Part shown: piece by piece, positions 36,387-45,991 of the stretch
Position numbering within the stretch: the stretch's first letter is position 1
How the letters are laid out: every line of letters starts with the position of its first letter
Source of the DNA: Paraspadella gotoi
Taxonomy: Eukaryota; Chaetognatha
NCBI GenBank assembly: GCA_051294375.1
Contig: JBJCIZ010001662.1
Span: 23,272-87,271, forward strand
Reading direction: 5' to 3'
Length of the DNA stretch: 64,000 nucleotides
Notes under the pieces: generated by a model
Told to the model about the DNA's origin: nothing
The model's database searches: none
Seen by the model: only the letters and a program-made list of their open reading frames with translations
Translations under genes and position numbers: made by a program

Positions 36387-37189
36387 TATGGTGGACTAAA
36401 ATCCACCAACCGTTCATCAGCGGCCATTAGTGCCGGAGGCAAGTCAGTTGCCTCCCAACCCAAAGGTCCGGGGTTCTAGCCCGGTGGCCGCCTAGCAGTT
36501 AAGAGGGACGGGGCGCTTAACCCGCGTGTAACACGGTGTTACAGCCTGATCCGAAGCTCAGGGACTGCTTATATTGAACGGTTCTGTCACTAACAAATAA
36601 CAATTATCACTGTCTCTTCACTCTTTTATTTTTTTGTTTCCTTCTCTCTCTCTTTTCTCTTTTAAATATATGTAGCTCTCTCTCTCTCTCTTTTCCCCAG
36701 TGCTGATTCATTGGGAAAAAAACGAATCTGCAGCTGGCTCTGCAGGGGCTCTTTTTTTTTCTTTTTTTTCCTGCTGCTGCTCCCTTCTGCGTCTGCAGCT
36801 GGCTCTGCAGGGGCTTATTCTTTTTCTCTTTTCTTCTGCTTCTTCTGCTGCTGCCTTTTGATTTCTTTTTTTTACTTTCTCTCTCTTTCTGCGTTTTTAT
36901 TTAAAAAAAAATCGAAATAGGATTGAACTCGTAAAATTAGGCATCGTATTCGTGCCTGTTATCATTTTGCTGCGTCTGCTGATTAGTTTATTTTTTGACA
37001 ATGAAAATTTTTTTTTTCTTTTTTTTCAGAAACTGTAACTTTAATTTATAATTTATAAAATCTAATTTTTCTTTCTGTTTATAAATTAATTTTCTTTTCA
37101 CAATTTTTTTTTTTTTAGTATAAAAATTTGTCGTCAATCCAGATTTTTCTTATGCAATTGCGACGATCCTTATGATTTTAAGATTTTTT

Positions 37190-37769
37190 TTAATAATTTT
37201 ATTTTTTAAAAACGGATTCCTATAGAGCTTAAAAAAAATGAAAGTTAAATGAAAGTTAGTACTACAATTTTTTTTAAATTTTAACTATAAATTGGTTAAA
37301 AATAGAAAAAACCTTTAAAAATTTATTATCATCGACTGAATTTTATGGTTTTTTTAAAATTTGTATCAATAAAACAAAAAAATTAAAAAGTTATATTAAT
37401 AACCTTTATCTAACTTTTAAAGCTCTACCAGAATCTATTAAAAAAAAATTTAAAAATTAAAAAAAATTTTAAACTTTATATTAAGCGTCAAAAAAATGTT
37501 TAATTTTAAAAATTTTAATTAATGGTTAAAATGCTAAAATTTAACCAGTGAACTGTTAAAATCGATATTTTTTTCTTTTCAAAAAAATGAATTAAAAAGG
37601 AATTCATCAAAGAAAAAATTGTGATAACAAAAAACAAAACAAAACATCAAAAAATCAATTATTGTTGGAAGTGGTAAAGTGAATTAAGCTGAATTAACTT
37701 TTTATTATTTAAATTGTTTGTTCCCCGTTATTTTAAAGTGGGAAATCTCTTTGCTTTTTTTCTGCAAAA
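37190..37769. repeat. AT-rich sequence repeated at 45660-45991
   Basis: The part from about 37490 (GGTTAAAATGCTAAAATTTAAC, GGAATTCATCAAAGAAAAAA) matches 45680-45991 in the same orientation and leads into the R element in both places. Confidence 0.7.
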
Positions 37770-38165
37770 TGTTAGCCTTCTATGAGATAATGAGAGAGAG
37801 AGAGAGAGAAAAAGAGAGAGAGGGTGAGAGAGAGAGAGAGAGAATGTTTGATTACATGTTAATGTCTGTTAGATTGAGAAAGGGAAATTAAAAAGAAATT
37901 AAAATTCATTTAGTACAGTAAAATACATTTAGGCAATGTAAATAAGTAAGCAGTAACGTGATTAAAATTTGAAACTACGAAATTAATAAATAACTACATT
38001 GTTAAATAATAAACATTGAAATAAATGAAAGTAAAGGTGAAAATATAAAGTAGATAGATTTTTTTTTTAATATGGTAAAATTATAAGAAGAAGAAAGAGC
38101 TCTCTCTCTCATTATCATATATTGGGAAATTTCACAAACCAAATTTGAACTGAGGAAGGCTAACA
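37770..38165. mobile_element. MITE-like element R1
   Basis: The ends are inverted TGTTAGCCTTC / GAAGGCTAACA. Inside are a GA microsatellite, ACATTTAGGCAATGTAAATA and a TCTCTCTCAT block. Copies: 45992-49271 (split by S2), about 43690-44110 in reverse, and 50951-51150 (gap-truncated). The uninterrupted GCAATGTAAATAAG here is the empty site for S2. Confidence 0.75.
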
Positions 38166-38668
38166 ACATCCCCGGAACATGTGTTTTTTTTTAAATTAAA
38201 TTAAATTCATAGTTTAAAATTAAAAATTATTTTTCACTTTTAATACGACTCAGAGACATCACGCTTAATTTCATGTGCACGAAAAAAAAATTATCGGTCA
38301 TTGAATTTACTTTGTCTGAATTTACTTTGTACTAACAAGTCATCCCTTCCTGACAGTTATGCTGGACAAACACATGCAAAATATGATTCGGCCCAGAATG
38401 ATACAGTAAAATACAGTGTAAAAGTTGAAATTTGGACTAGATACTTTGTTTCTCTGAATTCTTAAACCATAAGCCATAAACGAGTAAGACGATGGGTACA
38501 ACTGAAAGTGATATGTCTCTAGATGATAAAAATTTTTTCTTTAGTTTTTATTTTGAAATATAGGTATTATACAAATAGAATAAATTGAGATACTCCCACT
38601 TTGCCAAAATTTTTATTTAACAAAGATTTGTACTGCGTATTTCAAATCCTTAGTTCTCCGATGATAAA

Positions 38669-39986
38669 ACAAGTTTGAGCAAACAATGTCGGATCTGCCT
38701 ACAATAATTAAGTGGTAATCTGCTAATCAGATGATAAATCACAATATTTTTTTAAATTTTTTTTAACTCGCATCATTTTTTGAACTCATATAATTTTTCA
38801 ACTCATCATTTTTTCAATTTACATCATTTTTACAATTCGCATCATTTTTTTTAACTTGCATCATTTTTACAACTTGCATAATTTTTACAACTTGCATAAT
38901 TTTTACAACTTGCGTAATTTTTTCAACTTGCGTAATTTTTTCAACTTGCATAATTTTTTCAACTTGCTTATTTTTTTCAACTTGCATAATTTTTTTAAAT
39001 TGTATCATTTTTTTCAAATTAATTAATTAATGAATTAATTAAAACATTTATTAGTAATCATAAATAAAAAAGATTCAAGAAAATGTGAATTATGTTTTTT
39101 CCATTTAAACTCATTTCCACAGGCACAATTCCGTCAAAACTTTATATCTAGCTTCTTCACACACTTTCCTTTTCAATCTATTAATTCAATTCTATTAATT
39201 CAATCTATTAATTCAATTTGAGTAATTATGGGTTAAAATAAGTAACATTGCAGGACTAACAAGATCGTGAAAACAAAAAGATTCAAGTAAATGTGACTCA
39301 TATTTTTTTTATTTGGGTAGTACCCACACACAAAATTTAAACTAAATCTATTCATCCAATTATGATTAAATAGAGTATTTATTGGTTAAAATAAGTAAAA
39401 AGATTTTAGTAAATGCAACTTATGTTTTTTCCATTTAAACTCATTTTCACTCGCACGATTCCATCGAAACTTTATATCCAGCTTCATCTCACACTGTCTT
39501 ACCCACACACAAAATTTCATTCTAATCCAACCAGCCAATCACGAGTTATTGGAGCTTTTTGTTAAGATGGGAGGGATGGATGGATTGATTGACTAATTAA
39601 TTATTTATTGATTAATTAATAGACTAATTGATTAATTAACTGATTAATTATTTGATTTATTAATATATCCTTCATTTACATTTAATATAAAAGGAAAAAG
39701 AAGCATAATCAATGAGTGAAACAGGTTTTTTGTTTTTTTCCATTTAAACTCATTTCCACTCAAACGATTCCATCGAAACTTGATTTCCAGCTCAATCACA
39801 CACTTTCCTACGCAAATACAAATTGTGGGACGGACGGACGGACGGACATAATTTTTTTTGCATAATTTATCATAATTTGATGTTCTGACATGATATAAGT
39901 TAGTGCCCGACAATATTGAGGGGGCGGACCGACGGACCGACAGTAAATTATAGAGTCGTGATCTGCTGATAAGCAGATCCGACTAA
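38669..39986 (+). mobile_element. Helentron-like element H5, complete (1.3 kb)
   Basis: 5' end ACAAGTTTGAGCAAACAATG; 3' end with hairpin GATCTGCTGATAAGCAGATC followed by CGACTAA. The flanks (third duplication copy) close up without a target duplication. The interior holds an 18-base minisatellite (38765-39010) and the ~130-base units (39090-39540 and 39725-39960). There is no ORF. Confidence 0.78.
38765..39010 (+). repeat. 18-base minisatellite inside H5
   Basis: Units such as AACTTGCATAATTTTTAC are the same family as the arms of hairpin 1 (28664-29580). Confidence 0.85.
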
Positions 39987-40309
39987 AAAGTTATTTTTTT
40001 GCATAACTTTTGAAAGAAAAAAGATAGGATGGTGGGCGAGGTATCAAATTAAAGCCCTAATTATGGGACACCTTCTGAAAAAGTTTTTATAAATTTTATC
40101 CTAAGTTGTAGTTCATTCAATAGCGATGTCGCCGGCGATTCACGCACGAGTTGCAGGTGTGGTTCTAGTTGGTTGGCGACTTCGCCATGGCGATATCGCC
40201 AGGGCTTTGGCGATGTCGCCAGTCCCCCACTGGCGACCCGCCAGTGATAAAAATAGCGAATATAATGAAAAGCGCAGCTAACACGGGATGAGCATCACCT
40301 TCAGGCTCC

Positions 40310-41240
40310 TCTCCCAACCCTAACCCTAAACCAAACCTCCCGTTCAACTCTGTGCCTCTCCCTAACCCTAACCCGGGCCTGGGCCTCCCATACATCTCCA
40401 TGCCTCAACCCTAAACCTAACCGCCTTTGATGCATCAACCACGGGCCCTCCCCCAACCCTAACCCTAAACCAAGCCTTCCGTTCAACTCTGTGCCTCTCC
40501 CCTAACCCTAACCCAGGCTCAGCCTCCCGTACATCTCCGTGCCTCAACCCTAACCCTAACCGCCTTCGATGCATCAACCACGGGCCCCTCCCCAACCCTA
40601 AACTAAGCCTCCCGTTCAACTCCATGCCTCTCCCCTAACCCTAACCCAGGCCCAGCCTCCCGTACATCTCCGTGCCTCAACCCTAACCCTAACCGCCTTC
40701 GATGCATCAACCATGGGTCCCTCCCGCAACCCTAACCCTAAACCAAGCCTCCCGTTCAACTCCATGCCTCTCCCCTAACCCTAAACCAGGCCCGGCCTCC
40801 CGTACATCTCCGTACCTCAACCCTAACCCTAATTGCCTTCGATATATAACCCACGGCCTCTCTCCCAACCCTAACCTAAACCGGGCCCAGGCCTCCCGTA
40901 CATCTCCGTACCTCAACCCTAACCCTAATTGCCTTCGATATATAACCCACGGCCTCTCTCCCAACCCTAACCCTAAACCGGGCCCAGGCCTCCCGTACAT
41001 CTCCGTGCCTCAACCCTAACCCTAACGCGGGCCTCTTGGTCATCAACAACACCCTACCCCTATCCCTAAAATTGACATTAATAATAAGCCTAAAATAAAC
41101 TTAACTTAACTCAACCCTAACCCTAACCCTAAACTACTCAACCCTAACCCTAAACTACTCAACCCTAACCCTAACTACTACCTACTCAACCCTAACCCTA
41201 AACCAACTCAACCCTAACCCTAACCCTAATCTGAGTTTAT
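40310..41240 (-). repeat. Telomere-like satellite, left arm
   Basis: CCCTAACCCTAA is interspersed in a ~130-base higher unit with CTCCCGTACATCTCCGTGCC, GATGCATCAACCACGG and GTTCAACTC. The part 41110-41235 is denser in plain CCCTAA. Confidence 0.9.
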
Positions 41241-41384
41241 TTTAGGCGAAATCGCCATAACTAGAACGCTAGATGTAGTTCACAGCTAAATCGCCAAATG
41301 GCGAGGGCGTCATGGCTAAGTCGCGATTTGGCGATTTCGCACTGAACTACATCTAGCGTTCTAGTTATGGCGATTTCGCCTAAA

Positions 41385-42300
41385 ATAAACTCAGATTAGG
41401 GTTAGGGTTAGGTTGAGTTGGTTTAGGGTTAGGGTTGAGTAGGTAGTAGTTAGGTTAGGGTTGAGTAGTTTAGGGTTAGTGGGTTAGTTAGGTTAGGGTT
41501 AGGGTTGAGTTAAGTTAAGTTTATTTTAGGCTTATTATTAATGTCAATTTTAGGGATAGGGGGGGGAGGGTGTTGTTGATGACCAAGAGGCCCGCGTTAG
41601 GGTTAGGGTTGAGGCACGGAGATGTACGGGAGGCCTGGGCCCGGTTTAGGGTTAGGGTTGGAAGAGGCCCGGGTTATATATCGAAGACAATTAGGGTTAG
41701 GGTTGAGGTACGGAGATGTACGGGAGGCCTGGGCCCGGTTTAGGGTTGGGAGAGAGGCCCGTGGGTTATATATCGAAGGCAATTAAGGTTAGGGTTGAGG
41801 TACGGAGATGTACGGGAGGCCGGGCCTGGTTTAGGGTTAGGGGAGAGGCATGGAGTTGAACGGGAGGCTTGGTTTAGGGTTAGGGTTGCGGGAGGGACCC
41901 ATGGTTGATGCATCGAAGGCGGTTAGGGTTAGGGTTGAGGCACGGAGATGTACGGGAGGCTGGGCCTGGAGAGGTTAGGGGAGAGGCATGGAGTTGAACG
42001 GGAGGCTTAGTTTAGGGTTAGGTTGGGGGAGGGGCCCGTGGTTGATGCATCGAAGGCGGTTAGGGTTAGGGTTGAGGCACGGAGATGTACGGAGGCTGAG
42101 CCTGGGTTAGGGTTAGGGAGAGGCACAGAGTTGAACGGAAGGCTTGGTTTAGGGTTGGGGGAGGGGCCGTGGTTGATGCATCAAAGGTGGTTAGGGTTAG
42201 GGTTGAGCATGGAGATGTATGGGAGGCCCAGGCCCGGGTTAGGGTTAGGGAGAAGGCACAGAGTTGAACGGAGGTTTGGTTTAGGGTTAGGGTTGGGAGA
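41385..42300 (+). repeat. Telomere-like satellite, right arm
   Basis: Inverse of the left arm, reading TTAGGG outward. It is internal, not at a chromosome end. Confidence 0.9.
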
Positions 42301-42519
42301 GGAGCCTGAAGGTGATGCTCATCCCCGTGTTAGCTGCGCTTTTCATTATATTCGCTACTTTTATCACTGGCAGGTCGCCAGTGGGGGGACTGGCGACATC
42401 GCCAAAGCCCTGGCGATATCCGCCATGGCGAAGTCGCCAACCAACTAGAACCAAAAATTTTAAGACAGAATTTGTTTAAAACCTAGTTAAAAGTATAACA
42501 GTTTTTGGAGTTAAAAATT

Positions 42520-42850
42520 AGAGACAGTTTGAGTTTAGTTTTGACAACGATTTTTATTTTATTCAAAACAGACATGTTTCGGCTTCATTTCAAGACTTCA
42601 TCAGCGTTAGTGAACTTTTGTGTAAAGGAAGAGAGAAAGAGAGATAAACAGAGAGAGAGAGAGGGCAAAGTTTCCAATACAGAGTTGAGAAAGGACAGTG
42701 GTCAATTGGTGAGGACAGGCTGAAGTTGAGAAAAGACAGAGTAAGTTGTGAAAAGAAGTGAAATGGTGAAAAAGAGAGAGAGAGAGAGAGAGAAAACAGT
42801 GCAAAATCTTTACATTGTGTAATGTATAATAATAAGAAAAGTTTTAAACT
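42520..42850 (-). mobile_element. Short GA-rich retroelement with hammerhead core
   Basis: It is inserted in the third duplication copy (the host sequence resumes near 42860). On the - strand it reads ACATTACACAATG-type end, CT/GA microsatellites, then the hammerhead core at 42571-42604 and a conserved tail AAAAATCGTTGTC. The same order is found at 58498-58895 and 56300-56765. No ORF. Confidence 0.65.
42571..42604 (-). ncRNA. Hammerhead ribozyme motif
   Basis: - strand order: CTGATGA, a ~16-base stem II region (AGTCTTGAAATGAAGC), CGAAAC, ATGTC. CUGAUGA and GAAA are the two invariant hammerhead boxes, and GTC is a valid cleavage triplet. Stem II is imperfect in this copy. The self-complementary ACATGT after GAAA fits the very short stem III of Penelope-type and retrozyme hammerheads, which often act as dimers. 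Confidence 0.6.
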
Positions 42851-43219
42851 GATGAATATTAGTTAAAATTTTTAATTAATGCATATGAATTTTTTGTTTT
42901 TCTTTCGGATTTGGAAAAAGGAAAGACTGAATTACATTTTGATTACCAATAAAGCTTTTTTACTCCATAAATTTGCATGTATTTTTAGTTAAAGTAAAAA
43001 ACAAGCAAAAATACATATAGTAGCATGATAAAATGTTATTTTAAATATGTAAAATTATAAATTGAAAGTTATTTTCAGTTTAATATAAACAGTTTGGATG
43101 TCTACCTTTGTGTCTGTGAAAAAAAAATAATCATTTTTTCATAATGTTTAACTGAAACAAAAAGCTTGACTCTCTGCTTGTTTATCATATTACAATTTTA
43201 AATAGATACAAATACAAAC

Positions 43220-44145
43220 ATATATTTTTTAAATTTTATTTTATTTTAAGCTTTTATCATTTTTTTTATATAATATATATTTATATTAATATTTATATAT
43301 ATTTATATATATTTATATCCACAAATACATCTAATATTCTCAATTTTAGCAAAGCTTTACTTCTTTAAATATTTAAAAAAAAATATTCGACTTGACCAAT
43401 GGTCATTCAGAATTTTAGTTTTGCATAAAATAAAGATATCAAAAAACGAAAAACATCAGATTGTTCCAAAATCGAATGCCTTGAATCTGATATTTTTGTG
43501 GCTAGCAAGCCTCCCACTCAACCTTAACCCTAAATCTCTCTCCCAACCAGACAATCAGAGCGCCTTTGCCTAATATTTTTATAGATTAGAAATCGTATTT
43601 CAAAAGAGATATTGATTTTAATAAAGAGATTTTGACGAACGAATGAGAAAACATCTGTTCTTATAGATGGTCATTCAACTAACTTTTAAAACTGAGAAAT
43701 GCTTAAAATTTTTAATAATATTAGTTTAAAAACGAGTTGATGGTTAATGGTTAATCACCGCTGAAAAATAATTTGGTAAAATTAAAATTTATTAATTTGA
43801 ACTTTTGTTTGCTTTAATTACCATGGTTTATCTTTACAAGGCTGTCAACTATTGCTCAGAACTTTTCTCCATTATTTTAAATTATAAATGTTTATTATTT
43901 AATAAAATGCTTATTAATTTTAGTTTAAAATTTTAATCAAGTTATTGCTTACTTATATACATTTCTTAAGTGTATTTTACTGTATTAACTGAATTTAAAT
44001 TTCATTTAAATTTCCCTCTCTCAATCTCACTGACCTGTCGTCAAACAATCTCTCTCTCTGTCTTTCTCTCTATTTCTTTCTCACTGAAAAAGGCTAACAT
44101 TTTGCATAAAAAGACCAAAAAAATATATTTTTATTGCAGCCGAAC
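43220..44145. other. AT-rich sequence; reverse R-element copy near its right end
   Basis: About 43860-44105 reads as the reverse of the R element left part (CTCTCTCTCTGTC, then AAAAGGCTAACATTTTGCAT). A short CCCTAA-containing phrase lies at 43515-43535. Otherwise nothing recognised. Confidence 0.55.
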
Positions 44146-44240
44146 TTTTTATCGTCGCAATCGCTTTGCGTTTGCGACGATCTAGTAACGCTTTTGGGCA
44201 TAAGTGGCGTCGTCGTCGTCAGCGTTCCAAATTATAGACT
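44146..44240 (+). repeat. Interspersed repeat family A, 5' fragment
   Basis: TCGTCGCAATCGC hairpin, AAGTGGCGTCGTCGTCGTC and GCGTTCCAAATTATAGA, then breaks off. Confidence 0.85.
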
Positions 44241-44925
44241 CTAGTTAAAACTTGGCATACTCTATGCTAGATCTGGCATAATTTCAGTCCCTTTAGCCAG
44301 CAAAAAAGTGAACTAGCATATGGCATACAATCTAGCATAATTTTATCATCTTTATGATATGCTAGTTACATGCTGTTACATGTAATGAGTTCAAATGGAG
44401 AAAATAATATAGATATACTTGGTTGAATATCGGCGACTATCTCTTGCTGAGCATAAAATGATAATGAATCTTTTCCTAAACTTTATATAAAATATGACGA
44501 TGACCTGAGAGATGAAACCGGTGAAATATTAGGGTCAAGTTTGATTGAGGGAGGAAAAGAGAAAACGGCGATTGAGGGAGAGAGGAAAACGACCGAACGA
44601 CCGAGATTTGGTTGAAAATAATTTATGATAATTTTTGCAATTCGGGTAAGTTCTTCTACATAAAAGAATTAATTATTTGTGACGAGGGTCTACAAAATAT
44701 GTTTCTTGAACATGTTGATTTAATAGTTTAATTGATAAAGTTGTGTTTTCCTCTTATTTGATCTTCAAATTCATTTATTTTAAATTCGTTTTAAAAGAAA
44801 AAAATATAATTAGGACCCCAATGCGCATTTTTAGTTTACCGCCTTCTCCGCTCGATCGCTCGCGGCTTAAATAAAAAGAACTACGAAGCGAGCGCTAGTT
44901 CAAACGTTTAGTGGAACCAAAAAAA
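44241..44925. other. No gene recognised; donor-like site near 44641
   Basis: 44250-44380 is rich in short inverted phrases of CATATGCTAG / CTAGCATA type. A stretch ending AATTCGG|GTAAGTTC near 44646 has a good 5' splice site consensus, but the preceding frames have stops. GAGGGAGGAAAAGAG-type purine sequence precedes it. Confidence 0.35.
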
Positions 44926-45267
44926 TTATTTTTCGATCGCGAATCTGTTTTGCGAAGAGGGATGGAAAAACGGCGGGTTTTTGCCTGCCATTTCTAAACG
45001 CACAGGCCCATTGACTTGAAATTTTGCATGCGCAATATTGACATCATTTCCTATCGATTGATATAAAAATATATAAGAAAATGTCACGGACGGCGAAACT
45101 ACATGCATATCTACTAAGGGTGTTGAAGCAATTTGAATGGCGGAATTGAATGGTGGAAAGCAATTTTTTAGGCCTCCACAAATTGTGTTAAAAATGTTCT
45201 TTGAGATATTTAAAACTTGAGCCATTTGTGCAACGGACGGCGAACCGCTCACGGCATCGTCTTCCAC
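44926..45267 (-). CDS. Unidentified ORF
   Basis: A 113-codon frame with varied composition: MEDDAVSGSPSVAQMAQVLN, then ICGGLKNCFPPFNSAIQI, then PLVDMHVVSPSVTFSYIFLY. No family recognised. Its DNA includes CTTGAAATTTTGCATGCG, which is also found in the T1 terminus, so it may be repeat interior rather than gene. No splice sites or start context support it. Confidence 0.2.
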   Translation of the reverse strand: MEDDAVSGSPSVAQMAQVLNISKNIFNTICGGLKNCFPPFNSAIQIASTPLVDMHVVSPSVTFSYIFLYQSIGNDVNIAHAKFQVNGPVRLEMAGKNPPFFHPSSQNRFAIEK

Positions 45268-45298
45268 AGATATAATTTTATAATATGAAGTTTTCTGT
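45250..45298 (+). repeat. Right end of a T-family element (T5)
   Basis: TATAATTTTATAATATGAAG then TTTTCTGT matches the T right end with two changes. It stops 22 bases before the AG of the acceptor at 45320. Confidence 0.6.
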
Positions 45299-45320
45299 AG
45301 ACGTCACCCGATTTTTTCAG

Positions 45321-45513
45321 AGCCTCCAACGCCGATCGATGACTCCATTGGGCCTTCCTCCGGCCGACGCCGAATTCGCTCTACCATCAATTCCATTGTC
45401 AAATTTCGTCTCACGGGGCGTGAGAAAAAGCGGGACAAAGTGGATGTCGACAAGGACTTCACTGAAAATGTACACATTACGACTCTCAGGGCCATGACCG
45501 GTGATAAGATTAG
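45321..45513 (+). CDS. Unidentified candidate exon after a T-element end
   Basis: A strong 3' splice site (CCCGATTTTTTCAG, AG at 45319-45320) precedes a frame reading EPPTPIDDSIGPSSGRRRIR, STINSIVKFRLTGREKKRD and KVDVDKDFTENVHITTLRAM. This is varied and protein-like, and GC-richer than the flanks. The 3' limit is uncertain (possible donors GTGATAAG at 45501 and GTTTAAAA at 45514). Two ORFs in other frames overlap it. I do not recognise the protein. Confidence 0.45.
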
Positions 45514-45991
45514 GTTTAAAATCTACGTAATTTTATTATCGCCAGCAAATTTTGCGATATTTTTTTAAAATTATTATTATTATCCCTACTCTATAGTTTA
45601 CTTTGTCGGTCCTTCGGTCCGCCCACTCAATCTTGTTAGGGCATTCACTTATATTTAGGCGTCTAAAAAACGGTTAATTTTAAAAATTTTAATTAACGGT
45701 TAAGATGCTAAAATTTAACTGGTTAACCATTAAAATTGGTTAATTTGCCAACTATCATTATAATGATGAAACTAAGTAACAAAAAATAGTTTTTATTTTC
45801 AGTAAAAATGAATTAAAAAGGAATTCATCAAAGAAAAAATTGTAATAACAAAAAACAAAATAAAACATAAAAAAATAAACTAATGTTGGAGGTGGTAAAG
45901 TGAGTTAAGCGGAATTAACTTTTTATAATTAAAATTGTCAATTCCTCGTCATTTTAAAGAGGGAAATTTCTTTGGTTTTTTTTATACAAAA
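45514..45991. repeat. AT-rich sequence, partly the repeat seen at 37490-37769
   Basis: From about 45660 it matches the sequence upstream of R1. 45600-45655 resembles the CTTTGTCGGTCC...CTTATAT phrase of Helentron interiors. Confidence 0.6.

Larger units (their letters stand above)
35974..36620 (+). mobile_element. TRIM: complete miniature LTR retrotransposon
   Basis: 5' LTR 35974-36204 and 3' LTR 36387-36620, nearly identical; both start TATGGTGGACTAAAATCCACC and end with or near CTCTTCA. The target duplication is CTCT on both sides. Directly after the 5' LTR is a primer-binding site (36206-36223, TGGTGAGCCCGACTTCCG): its complement ends in CCA as a tRNA 3' end must. Directly before the 3' LTR is a purine tract (36372-36384). 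The internal 182 bases contain two imperfect copies of a CAGGCGACATG...TGGCGATGC motif but no gag or pol, so it must be mobilised by another element. The LTR also carries GGGGTTCTAGCCCGG, which resembles a pol III B box. Confidence 0.9.
35715..37190 (+). repeat. Interspersed repeat family A, copy 3, split by a TRIM
   Basis: The left part is 35715-35973 and the right part 36621-37190. Reading across the TRIM restores the CAAAACAAATTTTCTCTCTT order of other copies, which shows the TRIM arrived later. Confidence 0.8.
40161..42452. repeat. 2.3-kb near-perfect palindrome with telomere-like arrays
   Basis: GGTTCTAGTTGGTTGGCGAC at 40161 is the inverse of the sequence ending at 42452. The arms pair continuously to a centre at about 41306, where AAATCGCCAAAT faces ATTTGGCGATTT around a short asymmetric core. 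Differences between arms are small indels. The left arm carries CCCTAA units and the right arm TTAGGG units. The Gly-Leu-rich reading frames here are by-products of the repeat. Confidence 0.95.
38460..43220. repeat. Third, diverged copy of the segmental duplication, interrupted
   Basis: Pieces at 38490-38660, 39987-40110, 42470-42519 and 42860-43200 match, in order, the stretch about 6500-7200 of copy 1 (for example ACGATGGGTA...CTCTAGATGA, AACTTTTGAAAGAAA and GGAAAGACTGAATTA). They are separated by H5, the telomeric palindrome and the hammerhead repeat, each apparently a separate insertion. Divergence is much greater than between copies 1 and 2. Confidence 0.75.

Noticed and set aside
36205-36399. 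ORF beginning TTG in the TRIM interior.
   Set aside because: It starts on the primer-binding site, is not kept in frame among copies and has no gag features.
10807-36620. The ~235-base repeat first looked like a tRNA-derived SINE because of GGGGTTCTAGCCCGG.
   Set aside because: Paired copies flank a constant ~180-base middle with a tRNA primer-binding site and purine tract, and solo and full copies have 4-base target duplications. That is an LTR element, not a SINE.
40165-42448. ORFs rich in Gly-Leu-Gly-Leu in the palindrome.
   Set aside because: They are direct translations of the CCCTAA/TTAGGG higher-order repeat.
40161-42452. A chromosome end.
   Set aside because: The arrays are internal, inverted around a centre, and unique sequence continues on both sides.
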